A stretch of 64,000 bases of DNA from Kutzneria kofuensis (GTDB taxonomy: Bacteria; Actinomycetota; Actinomycetes; Mycobacteriales; Pseudonocardiaceae). Under the pieces are notes generated by a model. That model was not told the origin of the DNA. It saw only the letters and a list, made by a program, of their open reading frames with translations, and ran no database searches. This document shows, piece after piece, positions 10,226-20,201 of this stretch. The stretch spans positions 1-64,000 of the forward strand of contig NZ_JACHIR010000002.1 in NCBI RefSeq assembly GCF_014203355.1. The letters are read 5' to 3'. Position 1 is the first letter of the stretch. Each line of letters opens with the position of its first letter. The position numbers and the translations under genes are program-made.

Positions 10226-11083
10226 ATGACTCTGCCCATCACCGTCGGCATCGACGGGTCGAGCTCCGCCGAACGTGCCCTGGGCTGGGCCGCCGCCGAG
10301 GCCGTACTCCGCCACACTCCCCTCGACATCGTCCACGTCAACCCGCCCATCACCGTGCCGCCCGAGATTCCCGCCGCCACCGCCATGAGCGCCGCGATCG
10401 CCACCCAGAGCCGCAGGTGGCTCAACGACGCCGTGGACATCGTCGAGGCCGTCGCCCCCGAGGTCCCCGTCACCGCCGAGCTGATCGAAGACCAGGTGCT
10501 CGACGCGCTCACCAGGCGGTCGTCCCACGCTCAGCTGCTCGTGCTCGGGTCCCGTGGCATCGGCGGCTTCGCCCAACTGCTGGTCGGCTCCGTCGCCATC
10601 GCCCTCGCCGCCCACGCCCGGTGTCCGGTCGCCGTCGTGCGTGGCGCCGTGCCCGGACCGACCGCCCCGATTGTCGTCGGCATCGACGGCTCCCCCACCA
10701 GCGACGCCGCCCTCGCGTTCGCCGTGGACGAGGCGTCCCTCCGGTCGGCGCCGCTGGTCGCTTACCACGCCTGGCGTGACACCGTCCACGAGCCGGGCGG
10801 GCAGCACCAGCCGTTCGTGCTGGACTGGAACGCCATCCGCGACGCCGAGGAGAAGGTGCTCGCCCAGCGTCTCGGCGGCTGGCAGGACCGCTACCCCGAT
10901 GTCGAGATCCGCCACGTCGTCGAGCGCGACCGCCCGGCCCAGGGCCTGCTCCGCCAGTCCGCCCGCGCTCAGCTCGTCGTCGTCGGCTCCCGCGGCCGCG
11001 GCGGCCTCACCGGCATGCTCCTCGGCTCCACCAGCCATGCCCTCATCCACCACGGCGCGTGCCCGGTCGTCGTGGCGCGCTGA
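10226..11083 (+). CDS. tandem-domain universal stress protein
   Basis: A 285-aa tandem UspA protein. Both nucleotide-binding signatures are intact: G-S-R-G-I-G-G-F-A-Q-L-L-V-G-S-V and G-S-R-G-R-G-G-L-T-G-M-L-L-G-S-T. The start ATG 10226 has gaaggag 6 bp upstream (10213-10219), overlapping the stop of the preceding USP, so the pair forms an operon. The extended frame to the left covers the upstream USP in the wrong frame and is not used. The role is inferred from the family: ATP-binding stress or dormancy signalling. Confidence 0.92.
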   Translation: MTLPITVGIDGSSSAERALGWAAAEAVLRHTPLDIVHVNPPITVPPEIPAATAMSAAIATQSRRWLNDAVDIVEAVAPEVPVTAELIEDQVLDALTRRSSHAQLLVLGSRGIGGFAQLLVGSVAIALAAHARCPVAVVRGAVPGPTAPIVVGIDGSPTSDAALAFAVDEASLRSAPLVAYHAWRDTVHEPGGQHQPFVLDWNAIRDAEEKVLAQRLGGWQDRYPDVEIRHVVERDRPAQGLLRQSARAQLVVVGSRGRGGLTGMLLGSTSHALIHHGACPVVVAR

Positions 11084-11165
11084 GGCAGGGCCTCCCGTAT
11101 CGGCGGGCCAACTCCTTGCCCTGCCCCTGCCCGGGCCTCTGTTCCGTCACCAGGACATGCATCGC

Positions 11166-12014
11166 TCACTCCGGCCTCACGACGGCGACCGGGCACGGCG
11201 CGTGGTGCAGCAGGGCGTGGCTGACGGATCCGAGCAACGCGTCCGCCGGCCTGCCCCGCCCCGACGAACCCACCACGAGTAGCTGCGCACCGTCGGCCTG
11301 GTGCAGCAGCCGTTGCGCCGGCCGGTTCTCGTGCACGACCTGACGAACAGTCGTGTCGGGATAGCGCTCACGCCAGCCGGCAAGACGTTCGGACAACGTG
11401 ACGCGCTCGTCGGCGGCGACCGTTTCCCGGGCCACGTCCGGGATCGGCGCCGAACCGGCCCACACCGAGACCGCGTCGCCGCACACGTGCACGGCCTCCA
11501 GATCGGCGTTGCGCCGTGAGGCCATGTCGTACGCGAACGCCAGGGCCGCCTCGCTCGCGGGCGATCCGTCCACCCCGACGACGATCGGCCCGCCCGCGGT
11601 TTCCTTGCCGCGCACGACAATCACCGGGCAGCGCGCACGGGCGATCAGTGCCACGACCGTGGACCCCACGACCAGCTCGGCGAAGCCGCCACGGCCGTGG
11701 GCCCCGACCACGACCAGCGCGGCCTTCTCGGACTCGTCGGCCAGCAGGTCGACGCCGGGCTCGAGCTCCAGCACCGGCTCGACCTCGAGCGCCGGACGCG
11801 TGTCGAGCGCGCGCTTCACGCCCTCACGCAGGCAATACCGCGCCGCGATCCGCGCCTTGCTCAGGAACGCGGCGGGCAGCCACGGCGTGGTGATCGAGTG
11901 CCCGTGGACGACTCGCAGCACGGCGTGCCGGCGATGAGCCTCCTCGGCCGCCCAGCGGACGGCGTTCATCGACGGCTCGGAACCGTCGACGCCTACGGTG
12001 ACGGTGTTCGTCAT
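11166..12014 (-). CDS. tandem-domain universal stress protein
   Basis: A 282-aa tandem UspA protein convergent with the USP at 10226. Its first signature is G-A-H-G-R-G-G-F-A-E-L-V-V-G-S-T, and the second is G-S-S-G-R-G-R-P-A-D-A-L-L-G-S-V. ATG 12014 starts M-T-N-T-V-T-V-G-V-D-G-S; the open frame upstream of it is unlike any USP. The gene faces the DevR-like regulator gene across 401 bp that contain a good candidate DevR box (12207-12222), so the two may share regulation. Confidence 0.9.
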   Translation of the reverse strand: MTNTVTVGVDGSEPSMNAVRWAAEEAHRRHAVLRVVHGHSITTPWLPAAFLSKARIAARYCLREGVKRALDTRPALEVEPVLELEPGVDLLADESEKAALVVVGAHGRGGFAELVVGSTVVALIARARCPVIVVRGKETAGGPIVVGVDGSPASEAALAFAYDMASRRNADLEAVHVCGDAVSVWAGSAPIPDVARETVAADERVTLSERLAGWRERYPDTTVRQVVHENRPAQRLLHQADGAQLLVVGSSGRGRPADALLGSVSHALLHHAPCPVAVVRPE

Positions 12015-12415
12015 GTCTGGCTCCAGGGGTCGAACTCGGCCGGGGTGAGGCCGAGCAGGGACGGGAAAATCCGCGGGACGCGAAGTCCTGCATCGGGCGC
12101 GGTCCGCCCGGCCGTGGATCTCCGCCGATTTCTGTCGCGTCCAGCGTCGCGGGCGGCCGCGGTCGGTCCCAGGGCCGTAGGCCACGGCCGTGGTCCCGAC
12201 CTGGCCGGGGACTTAGGGCCCTGCGGGCGCGACCGCGACCATGACGGGTCGCGGCAACCCAGGGCACAGGTCCCGTGGGCCCCGGGCGCGATGGCACTGT
12301 CGGACAGGGTCCTGTGTGCGGTCTGCTGGTGTCCCGGCGCGGCGCCGTGATCGACGGGGGTAGCCGGGTGACCGGCGGCCGGAACCGTGGAAGGCTCTAT
12401 CCGGAGGTGGCTGCG
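12015..12415. promoter_or_regulatory. divergent regulatory region USP / devR
   Basis: This 401-bp gene-free stretch is rich in GGTCCC/GGGCC words (around 12165-12180, 12190-12196, 12207-12222 and 12268-12283). No coding region is supported. The density of half-sites suggests cooperative binding by the response regulator, including at its own promoter; this is inference. Confidence 0.4.
12207..12222 (+). promoter_or_regulatory. candidate DevR-like box
   Basis: GGGGACTTAGGGCCCT. The 14-base core GGGACTTAGGGCCC differs from the mycobacterial DosR core at two positions as I recall it (GGGACT-W-W-A-G-T-CCC). It sits about 195 bp from the USP start (minus strand) and about 195 bp from the devR start. 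Confidence 0.5.
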
Positions 12416-13063
12416 ATGACCATTGGCGTGTTCCTCGTCGACGACCACGAGATCGTCCGACGCGGAATCTCCGACCTGCTCGAAGGCGAGACCGACCTCG
12501 AGGTCGTCGGCGAGGCCTCCACCGTCGCCGAGACCCTCGTCCGGGTCCCCGCCGCGCAACCCCAGGTCGCCGTGCTCGACGTGCGGCTACCCGACGGCAA
12601 CGGCGTCGAACTCTGCCGCGAACTGCGCTCCGCCATGCCACAACTGCAGTGCCTCATGCTCACGTCGTTCTCCGACGACGACGCCCTGTTCGACGCCATC
12701 ATGGCCGGCGCCGCCGGCTTCCTGCTCAAACAGGTGTTGGGCAGCGACCTGGTCAACGCCATCCGCACCATCGCCGGCGGCCAGTCCCTGCTCGACACCC
12801 ACACCACCTCCGCCCTGCTCGCCCGCCTGCGCCGCGACCAGGAACAACGCACCGACCCCCTGGCCGTGCTGTCCGACCAGGAACGCGTCGTGCTGGAGCT
12901 CATCGGCGAGGGCCTGACCAACCGCCAGATCGCCGAACGCATGTACCTGGCCGAGAAGACCGTCAAGAACTACGTCTCCCACCTGCTGGCCAAACTCGGC
13001 ATGCAACGCCGCACCCAGGCGGCGGTGTTGGCCACCGAGCTGAAGGACAAACGCAACTCCTAG
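12416..13063 (+). CDS. devR: DevR/DosR-like NarL-family response regulator
   Basis: A 215-aa two-domain regulator. The receiver (~1-120) has the acidic pair Asp9-Asp10, phospho-acceptor Asp55 (V-L-D-V-R-L-P-D-G) and Lys in F-L-L-K-Q. The LuxR-type DNA-binding domain (~145-210) has [10 protein letters not shown] and a recognition helix in [15 protein letters not shown] followed by [10 protein letters not shown]; this C-terminal block is almost the same as in mycobacterial DosR as I recall it. ATG 12416 follows ccggaggtgg. The cognate kinase gene is convergent, with only 24 bp between the two stops. It probably controls the surrounding stress genes through the GGNCTT..GGCC boxes. Confidence 0.9.
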   Translation: MTIGVFLVDDHEIVRRGISDLLEGETDLEVVGEASTVAETLVRVPAAQPQVAVLDVRLPDGNGVELCRELRSAMPQLQCLMLTSFSDDDALFDAIMAGAAGFLLKQVLGSDLVNAIRTIAGGQSLLDTHTTSALLARLRRDQEQRTDPLAVLSDQERVVLELIGEGLTNRQIAERMYLAEKTVKNYVSHLLAKLGMQRRTQAAVLATELKDKRNS

Positions 13064-13087
13064 GCGGGGTCTTCAAGACGGCAAATC

Positions 13088-14918
<1,831 letters not shown>

Positions 14919-15938
14919 ATGACCAGTCCAGTCCCCGCCAGCCTCGGGCTCAGCCCGGCCGAGGTGACCACCGTGCTCGAAGCGGCGGCCATGGCCCCGT
15001 CGGTGCACAACAGCCAACCCTGGCGATTCCGGGTCCTGCCCGACCGCATCGAGCTGCACGCCGACCTCACGCGCCGGCTACCGGCCACCGACCCGGGCGA
15101 CAAGGAACTGCGGCTGGCATGCGGCGCCGCCCTGACCAACCTCCGCATCGCGCTGGAAGCCCTGGGGATCCGCCCGCTGGTGACGCTGCTGCCGCGCAAC
15201 GCCGGCCCGGACGCGCTCGCGACCGTGCGGCACGGAGGCCAGGTCGCGCCGAGCTACCGGATCGCCGACCTGCGTCGGGCCATCCCCTCCCGGCACACCA
15301 ACCGCAAGCCGTTCCGCGACATCCCAGTGATGCCCGCGCAGCTCAGCCAGCTCGTCCGGGCCGCACTGACCGAACGGTCGTGGCTGCACCCGATCACCGA
15401 TCCGGCGCAGCGGTCCCGCCTGCACGCGATGGTCACCCGCGCCCACCAGATCCAGCTCTCCAGCGTCGAGTTCCGCGCCGAACTGGAGCACTGGACCGGG
15501 CACGGCGGCGAACGCCGCGACGGCGTGCCCGCCCGCTCCGCCGGCCCCATGCCCGAACCGCAGGACCGGTGGGTGCTGCGCGACTTCAGCGGCGGCCAGG
15601 CACGAGACCGGCTGCCAGGCAAGGACTTCGAGCGCGAACCACTGATCGCGGTCGTCTGCTCCTACTACGAGGGCCTGCTGGCCGAGCTGCACGCCGGCCA
15701 AGCCATGCAGCGCGTACTGCTCACCGCCACCACGCTGGGCCTGTCCGCCTCGTTCATCGCCCAACCGATCGAAGTGCCCGAATGCCGCAAGCAGCTGCGC
15801 CACCTGCTGGGCGCCGGCATCACCCCCCAAACCATCCTGCGAATCGGTCACGGCAGCCCGGTCGCGCCCACACCCCGACGTCCGGTGGCGGAACTGCTCA
15901 TCGACGCCGAGCGGATGCTGCCGGGAGGCAACCCGTGA
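14919..15938 (+). CDS. Acg-family nitroreductase-like protein
   Basis: A 339-aa protein with the nitroreductase fold in the Acg (Rv2032) subfamily. The FMN-site start A-A-M-A-P-S-V-H-N-S-Q-P-W-R-F is at ~24-38, and R-H-T-N-R-K-P-F at ~127-134 is a second family motif. It is longer than classical nitroreductases, as Acg proteins are. In mycobacteria Acg is DosR-controlled and may store flavin instead of reducing nitro compounds. The start ATG 14919 has a weak ribosome site (gtgaag). The stop overlaps the next USP start (GTGA), indicating translational coupling. Confidence 0.85.
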   Translation: MTSPVPASLGLSPAEVTTVLEAAAMAPSVHNSQPWRFRVLPDRIELHADLTRRLPATDPGDKELRLACGAALTNLRIALEALGIRPLVTLLPRNAGPDALATVRHGGQVAPSYRIADLRRAIPSRHTNRKPFRDIPVMPAQLSQLVRAALTERSWLHPITDPAQRSRLHAMVTRAHQIQLSSVEFRAELEHWTGHGGERRDGVPARSAGPMPEPQDRWVLRDFSGGQARDRLPGKDFEREPLIAVVCSYYEGLLAELHAGQAMQRVLLTATTLGLSASFIAQPIEVPECRKQLRHLLGAGITPQTILRIGHGSPVAPTPRRPVAELLIDAERMLPGGNP

Positions 15939-16711
15939 GCACCAAGGCCGTCCTGGTCGGGCTGTCGCCCGGCACCGACTCACTGGGGACCATCATCTGG
16001 CCCGCGGAGTACGCCGGCCGCCTGCGGGCACCGCTGCGCGTCGTGCTCGCCGACGGCGGCAGCCTGCCCGCGCTCTACAACGCGACCGCGACCGTCCGCA
16101 TTCGGTACCCGCGACTGGCGCTGTCCGCGACGACGGCCGACAGCGGTCTCCCTGACGCTTTGCTCGGTCGGACCGGCGACGCACACCTGACCGTTGTCGA
16201 CCGTGCCGCCGCCGATGCCGGCATGGCTGCGACCGTGGCGGCGCAGGCGAGCTGCCCGGTCGCCACTGTCGCCCCCGGAACGGCCTGGGACGGCGAGAAC
16301 CGGCCGATCCTGGTCGGAGCGGACGGGACCGAACACTCCGAGCAGGCACTGCGCTGGGCGTTCACCGAGGCCGACCGGCTCGGCCGCGGCGTCCGCGTCG
16401 TGCACTGCCAGCCACACCGCACGAGCACCGAACAGCGCAACTCCGTGTTCGACCTGGTCTCGCTGTTCACCGGCCGCTACCCCGCGATGGCCGTGCAGCT
16501 GCACACCACGGTGTGCCCGCCCGCAAAGGCGCTGGCGTGGCACTCGCCGTCGGCGTCGATGGTCGTCGTCGGCCACCGCGAACACGGCGTCGGCGGCCGC
16601 ATCTACCGCAGGGTGCTGCGCGAGGCGGCCTGCCCGGTCGTCATCGCCGGCCCCGACACCATCCTCGACGCCGCAATCGCGGCGCCGGCCCTGAACACCG
16701 TGAGGAGCTGA
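15935..16711 (+). CDS. universal stress protein with degenerate nucleotide sites
   Basis: A 258-aa tandem USP-fold protein. The start GTG 15935 overlaps the nitroreductase stop and has a gggagg site at 15923-15928. Domain 1 starts L-V-G-L-S-P-G-T-D-S in place of the usual G-x-D-G-S, and has no G-x2-G-x9-G-S/T signature. Domain 2 has the normal V-G-A-D-G-T-E-H-S-E-Q-A start, but its loop reads G-H-R-E-H-G-V-G-G-R-I-Y-R-R and lacks the final Gly-Ser/Thr. It may be a non-ATP-binding USP. It is coupled to the nitroreductase and CBS genes in one operon. Confidence 0.8.
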   Translation: MSTKAVLVGLSPGTDSLGTIIWPAEYAGRLRAPLRVVLADGGSLPALYNATATVRIRYPRLALSATTADSGLPDALLGRTGDAHLTVVDRAAADAGMAATVAAQASCPVATVAPGTAWDGENRPILVGADGTEHSEQALRWAFTEADRLGRGVRVVHCQPHRTSTEQRNSVFDLVSLFTGRYPAMAVQLHTTVCPPAKALAWHSPSASMVVVGHREHGVGGRIYRRVLREAACPVVIAGPDTILDAAIAAPALNTVRS

Positions 16712-16713
16712 CA

Positions 16714-17328
16714 ATGAGGGCACAGGACGTGATGAGCAGCCCGGCGATCACCGTCCGGCCGGACCAGCCCGTCAAGGAAGTCGCCGTGCTGCTGGCCAGG
16801 CGCGGTTTCACCTCGGCCCCCGTGGTCGACGCCGACGGCCGGCTGGTCGGCATGGTCACCGAGGCCGACGTGCTGCGCGACCGCATCCCGGTCGACGCGC
16901 GCACCCGTATCTGGCGGGACGCAGACGTGCACACGCATCCGCCGCAGACCGTCGCCGAGGCGATGAGCACGCCGGCCGTGGCCGTCACACCCGGCACGGA
17001 CTGCTCCGCGATCGCGCGGATGATGCTGGAGGACAACGTGCGTGCGGTGCCCGTCGTGGACGGCGGCCGCGGCGTGGTCGGCATCGTCACCCGCCGCGAC
17101 CTGCTGCGAGTCATCGCCACCGACGACACGACCGTGTTGATCGCCGTGCGGTCGCGGCTGGCCGCGTACGGCGGCGCCGACCGCTGGTCGGTCACCGTGC
17201 ACGACGGCGTGGTCGACATCGTCGACGACTTCGACGACGCCACCGACCGGCACGTCGCACAGGTCATCGCCGAATCCGTCCCCGGGACCATCGAGGTGCG
17301 GGTGCGCAGCCGGGAATCGGCGCGATGA
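16714..17328 (+). CDS. CBS-pair protein with C-terminal BON domain (Hrp1-like)
   Basis: A 204-aa protein. CBS1 (~1-58) starts V-M-S-S-P-A-I-T-V and ends V-G-M-V-T-E-A-D-V-L. CBS2 (~75-135) starts A-M-S-T-P-A-V-A-V and ends V-G-I-V-T-R-R-D-L-L. A ~65-residue BON-like domain follows, ending V-P-G-T-I-E-V-R-V. CBS pairs bind adenosyl nucleotides. Rv2626c (Hrp1) is a DosR-regulated CBS protein, but it lacks BON. ATG 16714 is 2 bp after the upstream USP stop, with tgaggagc as ribosome site inside that gene. It is the last gene of the nitroreductase operon. Confidence 0.88.
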   Translation: MRAQDVMSSPAITVRPDQPVKEVAVLLARRGFTSAPVVDADGRLVGMVTEADVLRDRIPVDARTRIWRDADVHTHPPQTVAEAMSTPAVAVTPGTDCSAIARMMLEDNVRAVPVVDGGRGVVGIVTRRDLLRVIATDDTTVLIAVRSRLAAYGGADRWSVTVHDGVVDIVDDFDDATDRHVAQVIAESVPGTIEVRVRSRESAR

Positions 17329-17400
17329 GCGGCGTTCATGCGGGCGGCTGGTGACCGAGGCCCGGTCGGAGCGCGGCCGTTCGGCCGAACCGGGTCGGGC

Positions 17401-17808
17401 CTACGGGACCTCGCCGACCCGCCGCCCGCTGATCGAACCGATCACGATCCGGATCAGCCGGTCGCGTCCGCTCACCCACGACCGCGGCGCGGCCTCCTCG
17501 GCCGCCGCCAGCTCGGCCGGATGGTCGACGACACCGGAGCGGCCGACCACGACCACACTCCACCCTTTGCCGCTGTCCCGGTCGATCTCGTCCACCTCGA
17601 ACGCCACCACGGCGTTGCGGATGGCCACGGCGAGCTTGCCGCCCGCGCCGCTCCGGATCAGCAGCGATCCGTCCCACACCGAGTAGTTCACCGGCAGCAC
17701 CGCCGGCAGCGCCTGGTCGGTGAACACGATCCGACCGACCGGCACGGTCTTCAGCAGTTCCAGGCACTCGGCCCGGTCGAGGACCTCGAGGCCCGCAGCG
17801 TCGAACAT
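17401..17808 (-). CDS. pyridoxamine 5'-phosphate oxidase-fold flavin/F420-binding protein
   Basis: A 135-aa split-barrel protein. Diagnostic blocks are E-C-L-E-L-L-K-T-V-P-V-G-R-I-V-F, L-P-A-V-L-P-V-N-Y, S-G-A-G-G-K-L-A and V-A-F-E-V-D-E-I-D, typical of small actinobacterial FMN- or F420-binding proteins that accompany DosR-type genes. ATG 17808 begins just before the conserved core. An in-frame ATG at 17958 has a better ribosome site (gaggggagcg) and would add 50 residues of low-complexity sequence; the direct repeat at 17826-17869 inside that extension has a 25-bp period, which argues against coding. The start is thus uncertain. Confidence 0.8.
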   Translation of the reverse strand: MFDAAGLEVLDRAECLELLKTVPVGRIVFTDQALPAVLPVNYSVWDGSLLIRSGAGGKLAVAIRNAVVAFEVDEIDRDSGKGWSVVVVGRSGVVDHPAELAAAEEAAPRSWVSGRDRLIRIVIGSISGRRVGEVP

Positions 17809-17825
17809 GGGTTCCCACTCTCGTC

Positions 17826-17869
17826 CGGACGTGGCGGTGCGACCTTCTGGCGGACATGGCGGTGCGACC
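17826..17869 (+). repeat. 19-bp tandem direct repeat upstream of PPOX gene
   Basis: CGGACGTGGCGGTGCGACC (17826-17844) and CGGACATGGCGGTGCGACC (17851-17869), one mismatch, 25 bp apart. It lies just upstream of the preferred PPOX start at 17808 and could be a regulatory repeat. Confidence 0.5.
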
Positions 17870-18047
17870 GAAACGGCGGCCTCGGTCACACCGATGCTGT
17901 CCAGGCGCTGCACCCAACCCGTCGTCGGCAGCCGCTCGGTCGAGCCTGCCTTGATCATCGACGCTCCCCTCGTCGCTGCTCTCGATTCAGCTGCCACCGT
18001 CGCCGCTGCCCGGGGTTGCGCGCCGCAGGCGGCCGACCCGAACCATC

Positions 18048-18063
18048 GGGGTCTTTCGGCCCC
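18048..18063 (+). promoter_or_regulatory. strong DevR-like box upstream of USP
   Basis: GGGGTCTTTCGGCCCC is the clearest dyad in the locus (six-base arms GGGGTC/GGCCCC around TTTC). It lies 77 bp upstream of the USP start at 18141, in the divergent region with the PPOX gene. Confidence 0.55.
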
Positions 18064-18140
18064 GTGTCGTCGTTCCGACCGCCTCTGCCGCAGGTCAGCG
18101 CGGTCGGCGAGGGTTGGTGCACACCCCCGAGGAGGTCCCG

Positions 18141-18941
18141 ATGCCCGCCGCCGCCCCGCTGCACGACGTCCGTCCCGCCGAGACCCGCACCGCCGAAGTG
18201 GTGACCGTCGGCGCCGACGGCTCGTATTGGGGCGGTATGGCACTCGACTGGGCCGCCCGCCACGCCTGGCTGCACGGCGCCTCGCTGCAGGTGCTGCGGG
18301 CCTGTGACGGCGTCCCCTCCGACGTGCCGTCCGATCTCGGGCTCAGCCACACGCTCCGGCTCTATCCGCTGCTGCCCATCACCTGCCGTCCCGTCGGCGC
18401 GTCCCCCGTCATCGGCCTCGTCGCCGCCAGCGAAGGCAGCTCGCTGCTCGTGCTCGGCTGCCGGGGCCACCGTCGCTTCGGCCTCGGCGAACACGTCATC
18501 CCCGTGCTCACCGGCGCCCACTGCGACGTCCTCGTCGTCCGCGGCACCCCCTCCGCCGTCCGCGGCGAGCACCGCTCCGTCACCGCCATGGTCAGCGGCG
18601 GACTCAACGACCTCCTGGTCCTCCGCCGCGCCGCCGCGTTCGCCGCCTCGCGCCGCTCACGCCTGCGTGTCGTGCACGCCGCCCCCTCGGACCTCCGCGC
18701 CATCCACGACCCCGACGACGTCCTGCATGTCGCCGAGCTCCAGTTCAGGGCCCTCGACACCGCCGTGCGCGCCACCTTCACCCTCGACCGGGCGCTGCCC
18801 CACGAGACCGTGGAGCACGCCGACGACACCGACCTGCTCGTCGTCTCCCGTGGCGAATCCCGTCGCCACCTCCACATGCCCGGCCCCGTCACCAAGGCCG
18901 CCCTCTACCACTCCCCCTGCCCCGTCCTCGTCGTCCCCTGA
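18141..18941 (+). CDS. divergent universal stress protein-like protein
   Basis: A 266-aa protein of USP fold with a recognisable first domain (V-T-V-G-A-D-G-S-Y-W-G-G, then G-C-R-G-H-R-R-F-G-L-G-E-H-V). Neither domain keeps the canonical G-x9-G-S/T ATP loop; the second ends S-R-G-E-S-R-R-H-L-H-M-P-G-P-V. It resembles the divergent USPs found in DosR-type loci. ATG 18141 is preferred, with gaggaggt at 18129-18136; TTG/GTG codons at 18114/18117 are in frame but poorly placed. A DevR-like box lies upstream. Confidence 0.78.
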   Translation: MPAAAPLHDVRPAETRTAEVVTVGADGSYWGGMALDWAARHAWLHGASLQVLRACDGVPSDVPSDLGLSHTLRLYPLLPITCRPVGASPVIGLVAASEGSSLLVLGCRGHRRFGLGEHVIPVLTGAHCDVLVVRGTPSAVRGEHRSVTAMVSGGLNDLLVLRRAAAFAASRRSRLRVVHAAPSDLRAIHDPDDVLHVAELQFRALDTAVRATFTLDRALPHETVEHADDTDLLVVSRGESRRHLHMPGPVTKAALYHSPCPVLVVP

Positions 18942-18950
18942 CGCTCCCAC

Positions 18951-18978
18951 GGATCGCGTTGTGGGTGCTGCGCGATCC
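18951..18978 (+). terminator. hairpin after USP gene
   Basis: GGATCGCG (18951-18958) and CGCGATCC (18971-18978) form a perfect 8-bp stem with a 12-nt loop, 10 bp after the USP stop. It probably marks the end of the stress locus. Confidence 0.5.
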
Positions 18979-19059
18979 CGCGGCGGGTTTCAACCGGCCG
19001 GCTTGTGGATATCTCTCGCGCAAACGCGCCAGCCGACCCCACCCCAGGACGCCCTGATC

Positions 19060-19494
19060 ATGACCTCTTCGCACGACACGCCCGACACCGACCACGACGA
19101 TGCCGCGCCGCTCGGTGCGAAGCCCGAAAGATCCCCGGACACCCCGGAGATCCTCGACGTCCGCCGGGAGACGGTCGGGCCGGCCACGGTCCTGCACGTC
19201 ACCGGGGAGATCGACTCGGACACCGCGGCCCTGTTCCGCGAGCACCTCGCCGACGCACGGAACGACACCACCACGGCGACACCGCTGATCGTCGACCTGA
19301 GCGGCGTGACCTACATGGCCTCCCCCGGCCTGTCGGTCCTCATCGAGGCGCACAACGAGCACCGACGCCTGCACACCCGGCTGTGCGTGGTCGCCGGCTC
19401 ACGGGCGACCCGGGTCCCGATCATGACCACGGGCCTGCACGCACAGCTGAACGTGGTCATCACGCTGGAGCAGGCGCTTCCATCGACCTCGTGA
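19060..19494 (+). CDS. STAS-domain anti-sigma factor antagonist-like protein
   Basis: A 144-aa protein with a disordered acidic N-terminus (~1-30) and a STAS domain (~35-140): V-L-H-V-T-G-E-I-D-S-D-T-A, L-I-V-D-L-S-G-V-T-Y-M-A-S-P-G-L-S-V-L. Classical antagonists have D-S-S/T-G-L at the phosphorylation loop; here it is A-S-P-G-L, so the acidic residue is Ala and the residue before Gly is Pro. Regulation by phosphorylation is therefore uncertain. ATG 19060 has a poor ribosome site. No anti-sigma kinase is next to it. Confidence 0.8.
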   Translation: MTSSHDTPDTDHDDAAPLGAKPERSPDTPEILDVRRETVGPATVLHVTGEIDSDTAALFREHLADARNDTTTATPLIVDLSGVTYMASPGLSVLIEAHNEHRRLHTRLCVVAGSRATRVPIMTTGLHAQLNVVITLEQALPSTS

Positions 19495-19516
19495 GGCGGT
19501 CTGGCCAGCTACCCTA

Positions 19517-19541
19517 TTCTCCGGAAGGTACTTCTGGGGAA
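19517..19541 (+). promoter_or_regulatory. near-perfect palindrome upstream of marR, probable operator
   Basis: TTCTCCGGAAG (19517-19527), spacer GTA, CTTCTGGGGAA (19531-19541): 9 of 11 arm positions are complementary. It ends 13 bp before the GTG start of the MarR gene and partly precedes its ribosome site, as expected for an autorepressor operator. Confidence 0.6.
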
Positions 19542-19554
19542 TGAGGAGTGTGCC

Positions 19555-20007
19555 GTGCCCGACCTCGCGCAGGTGTTCTCCGATCTCGTGCGGTACGAGA
19601 CGAGGCTGTACAACGTGCTCGGCGCGCGACTGCGGGCCGAGCACGGCGTGACCATCGGCCAGTTCGAGTTCCTGCGGTTCATCGGCGGCCGGGACGGCTG
19701 CCGGGTCAACGACCTCGCCCAGGAGTTCGCGATCGCCGTCGGCGCGACCAGCAAGGGCGTGGACCGCCTGGAGGCCGCCGGATGGGTGCGCCGACGCCCG
19801 AACCCGGAGAACCGCCGCTCGTCCCTGCTCGAACTCACGGACACCGGCCGGCAACTGCTGGACGCCGCCGCCCCGACGTTCGAGCGTGAGTTGGGCGCCT
19901 GGCTGGCCGACCCGATCACCGCCCGGTCCCTCACCCAGTTGGCGTCCACGATCGCCGTGCTCCGGCGGACCGTGGAGGACGCGCGGGCGGGCATGCCGAG
20001 CGGCTGA
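19555..20007 (+). CDS. MarR-family transcriptional regulator
   Basis: A 150-aa winged-helix dimeric repressor: L-R-A-E-H-G-V-T-I-G-Q-F-E-F-L at ~26-40, helix-turn-helix L-A-Q-E-F-A-I-A-V-G-A-T-S-K-G-V-D-R-L, and wing W-V-R-R-R-P-N-P-E-N-R-R-S-S-L-L-E-L-T. GTG 19555 follows gaggag (19543-19548). A near-palindrome lies directly upstream (19517-19541), suggesting autoregulation. No obvious target operon is adjacent; the next same-strand gene encodes a small membrane protein. Confidence 0.88.
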   Translation: MPDLAQVFSDLVRYETRLYNVLGARLRAEHGVTIGQFEFLRFIGGRDGCRVNDLAQEFAIAVGATSKGVDRLEAAGWVRRRPNPENRRSSLLELTDTGRQLLDAAAPTFERELGAWLADPITARSLTQLASTIAVLRRTVEDARAGMPSG

Positions 20008-20201
20008 CCCGGTTCGACGCCGGCCTGACGAGCGACGCTGTGGTTTACCGGCGCCGCAGCGGGGTATCCATCGTCGATTCTCCAGCCCCTTGGCGGGCCC
20101 TGCTTGCGAGATGTGGAGACGACCATGTCCACGGATGCCGCCGTATTAGTGAAGAACGCCCCTCGTCGCACCCTGTCCCCGCAGAACGCGGCGGCCTGAC
20201 G

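Noticed and set aside
11084-11125. Weak hairpin between convergent USP genes (GGCAGGGC / GCCCTGCC)
   Set aside because: 8-bp arms with a 26-nt loop are too weak to call a terminator with confidence.
13064-13087. GTCTT-C-AAGAC mini-hairpin between devR and devS
   Set aside because: A 5-bp stem with a 1-nt loop is sterically implausible as a terminator.
20008-20201. Search for a small gene between MarR and the iron-permease-like gene
   Set aside because: No frame with a ribosome site and coding-type third positions was found in these 194 bp.
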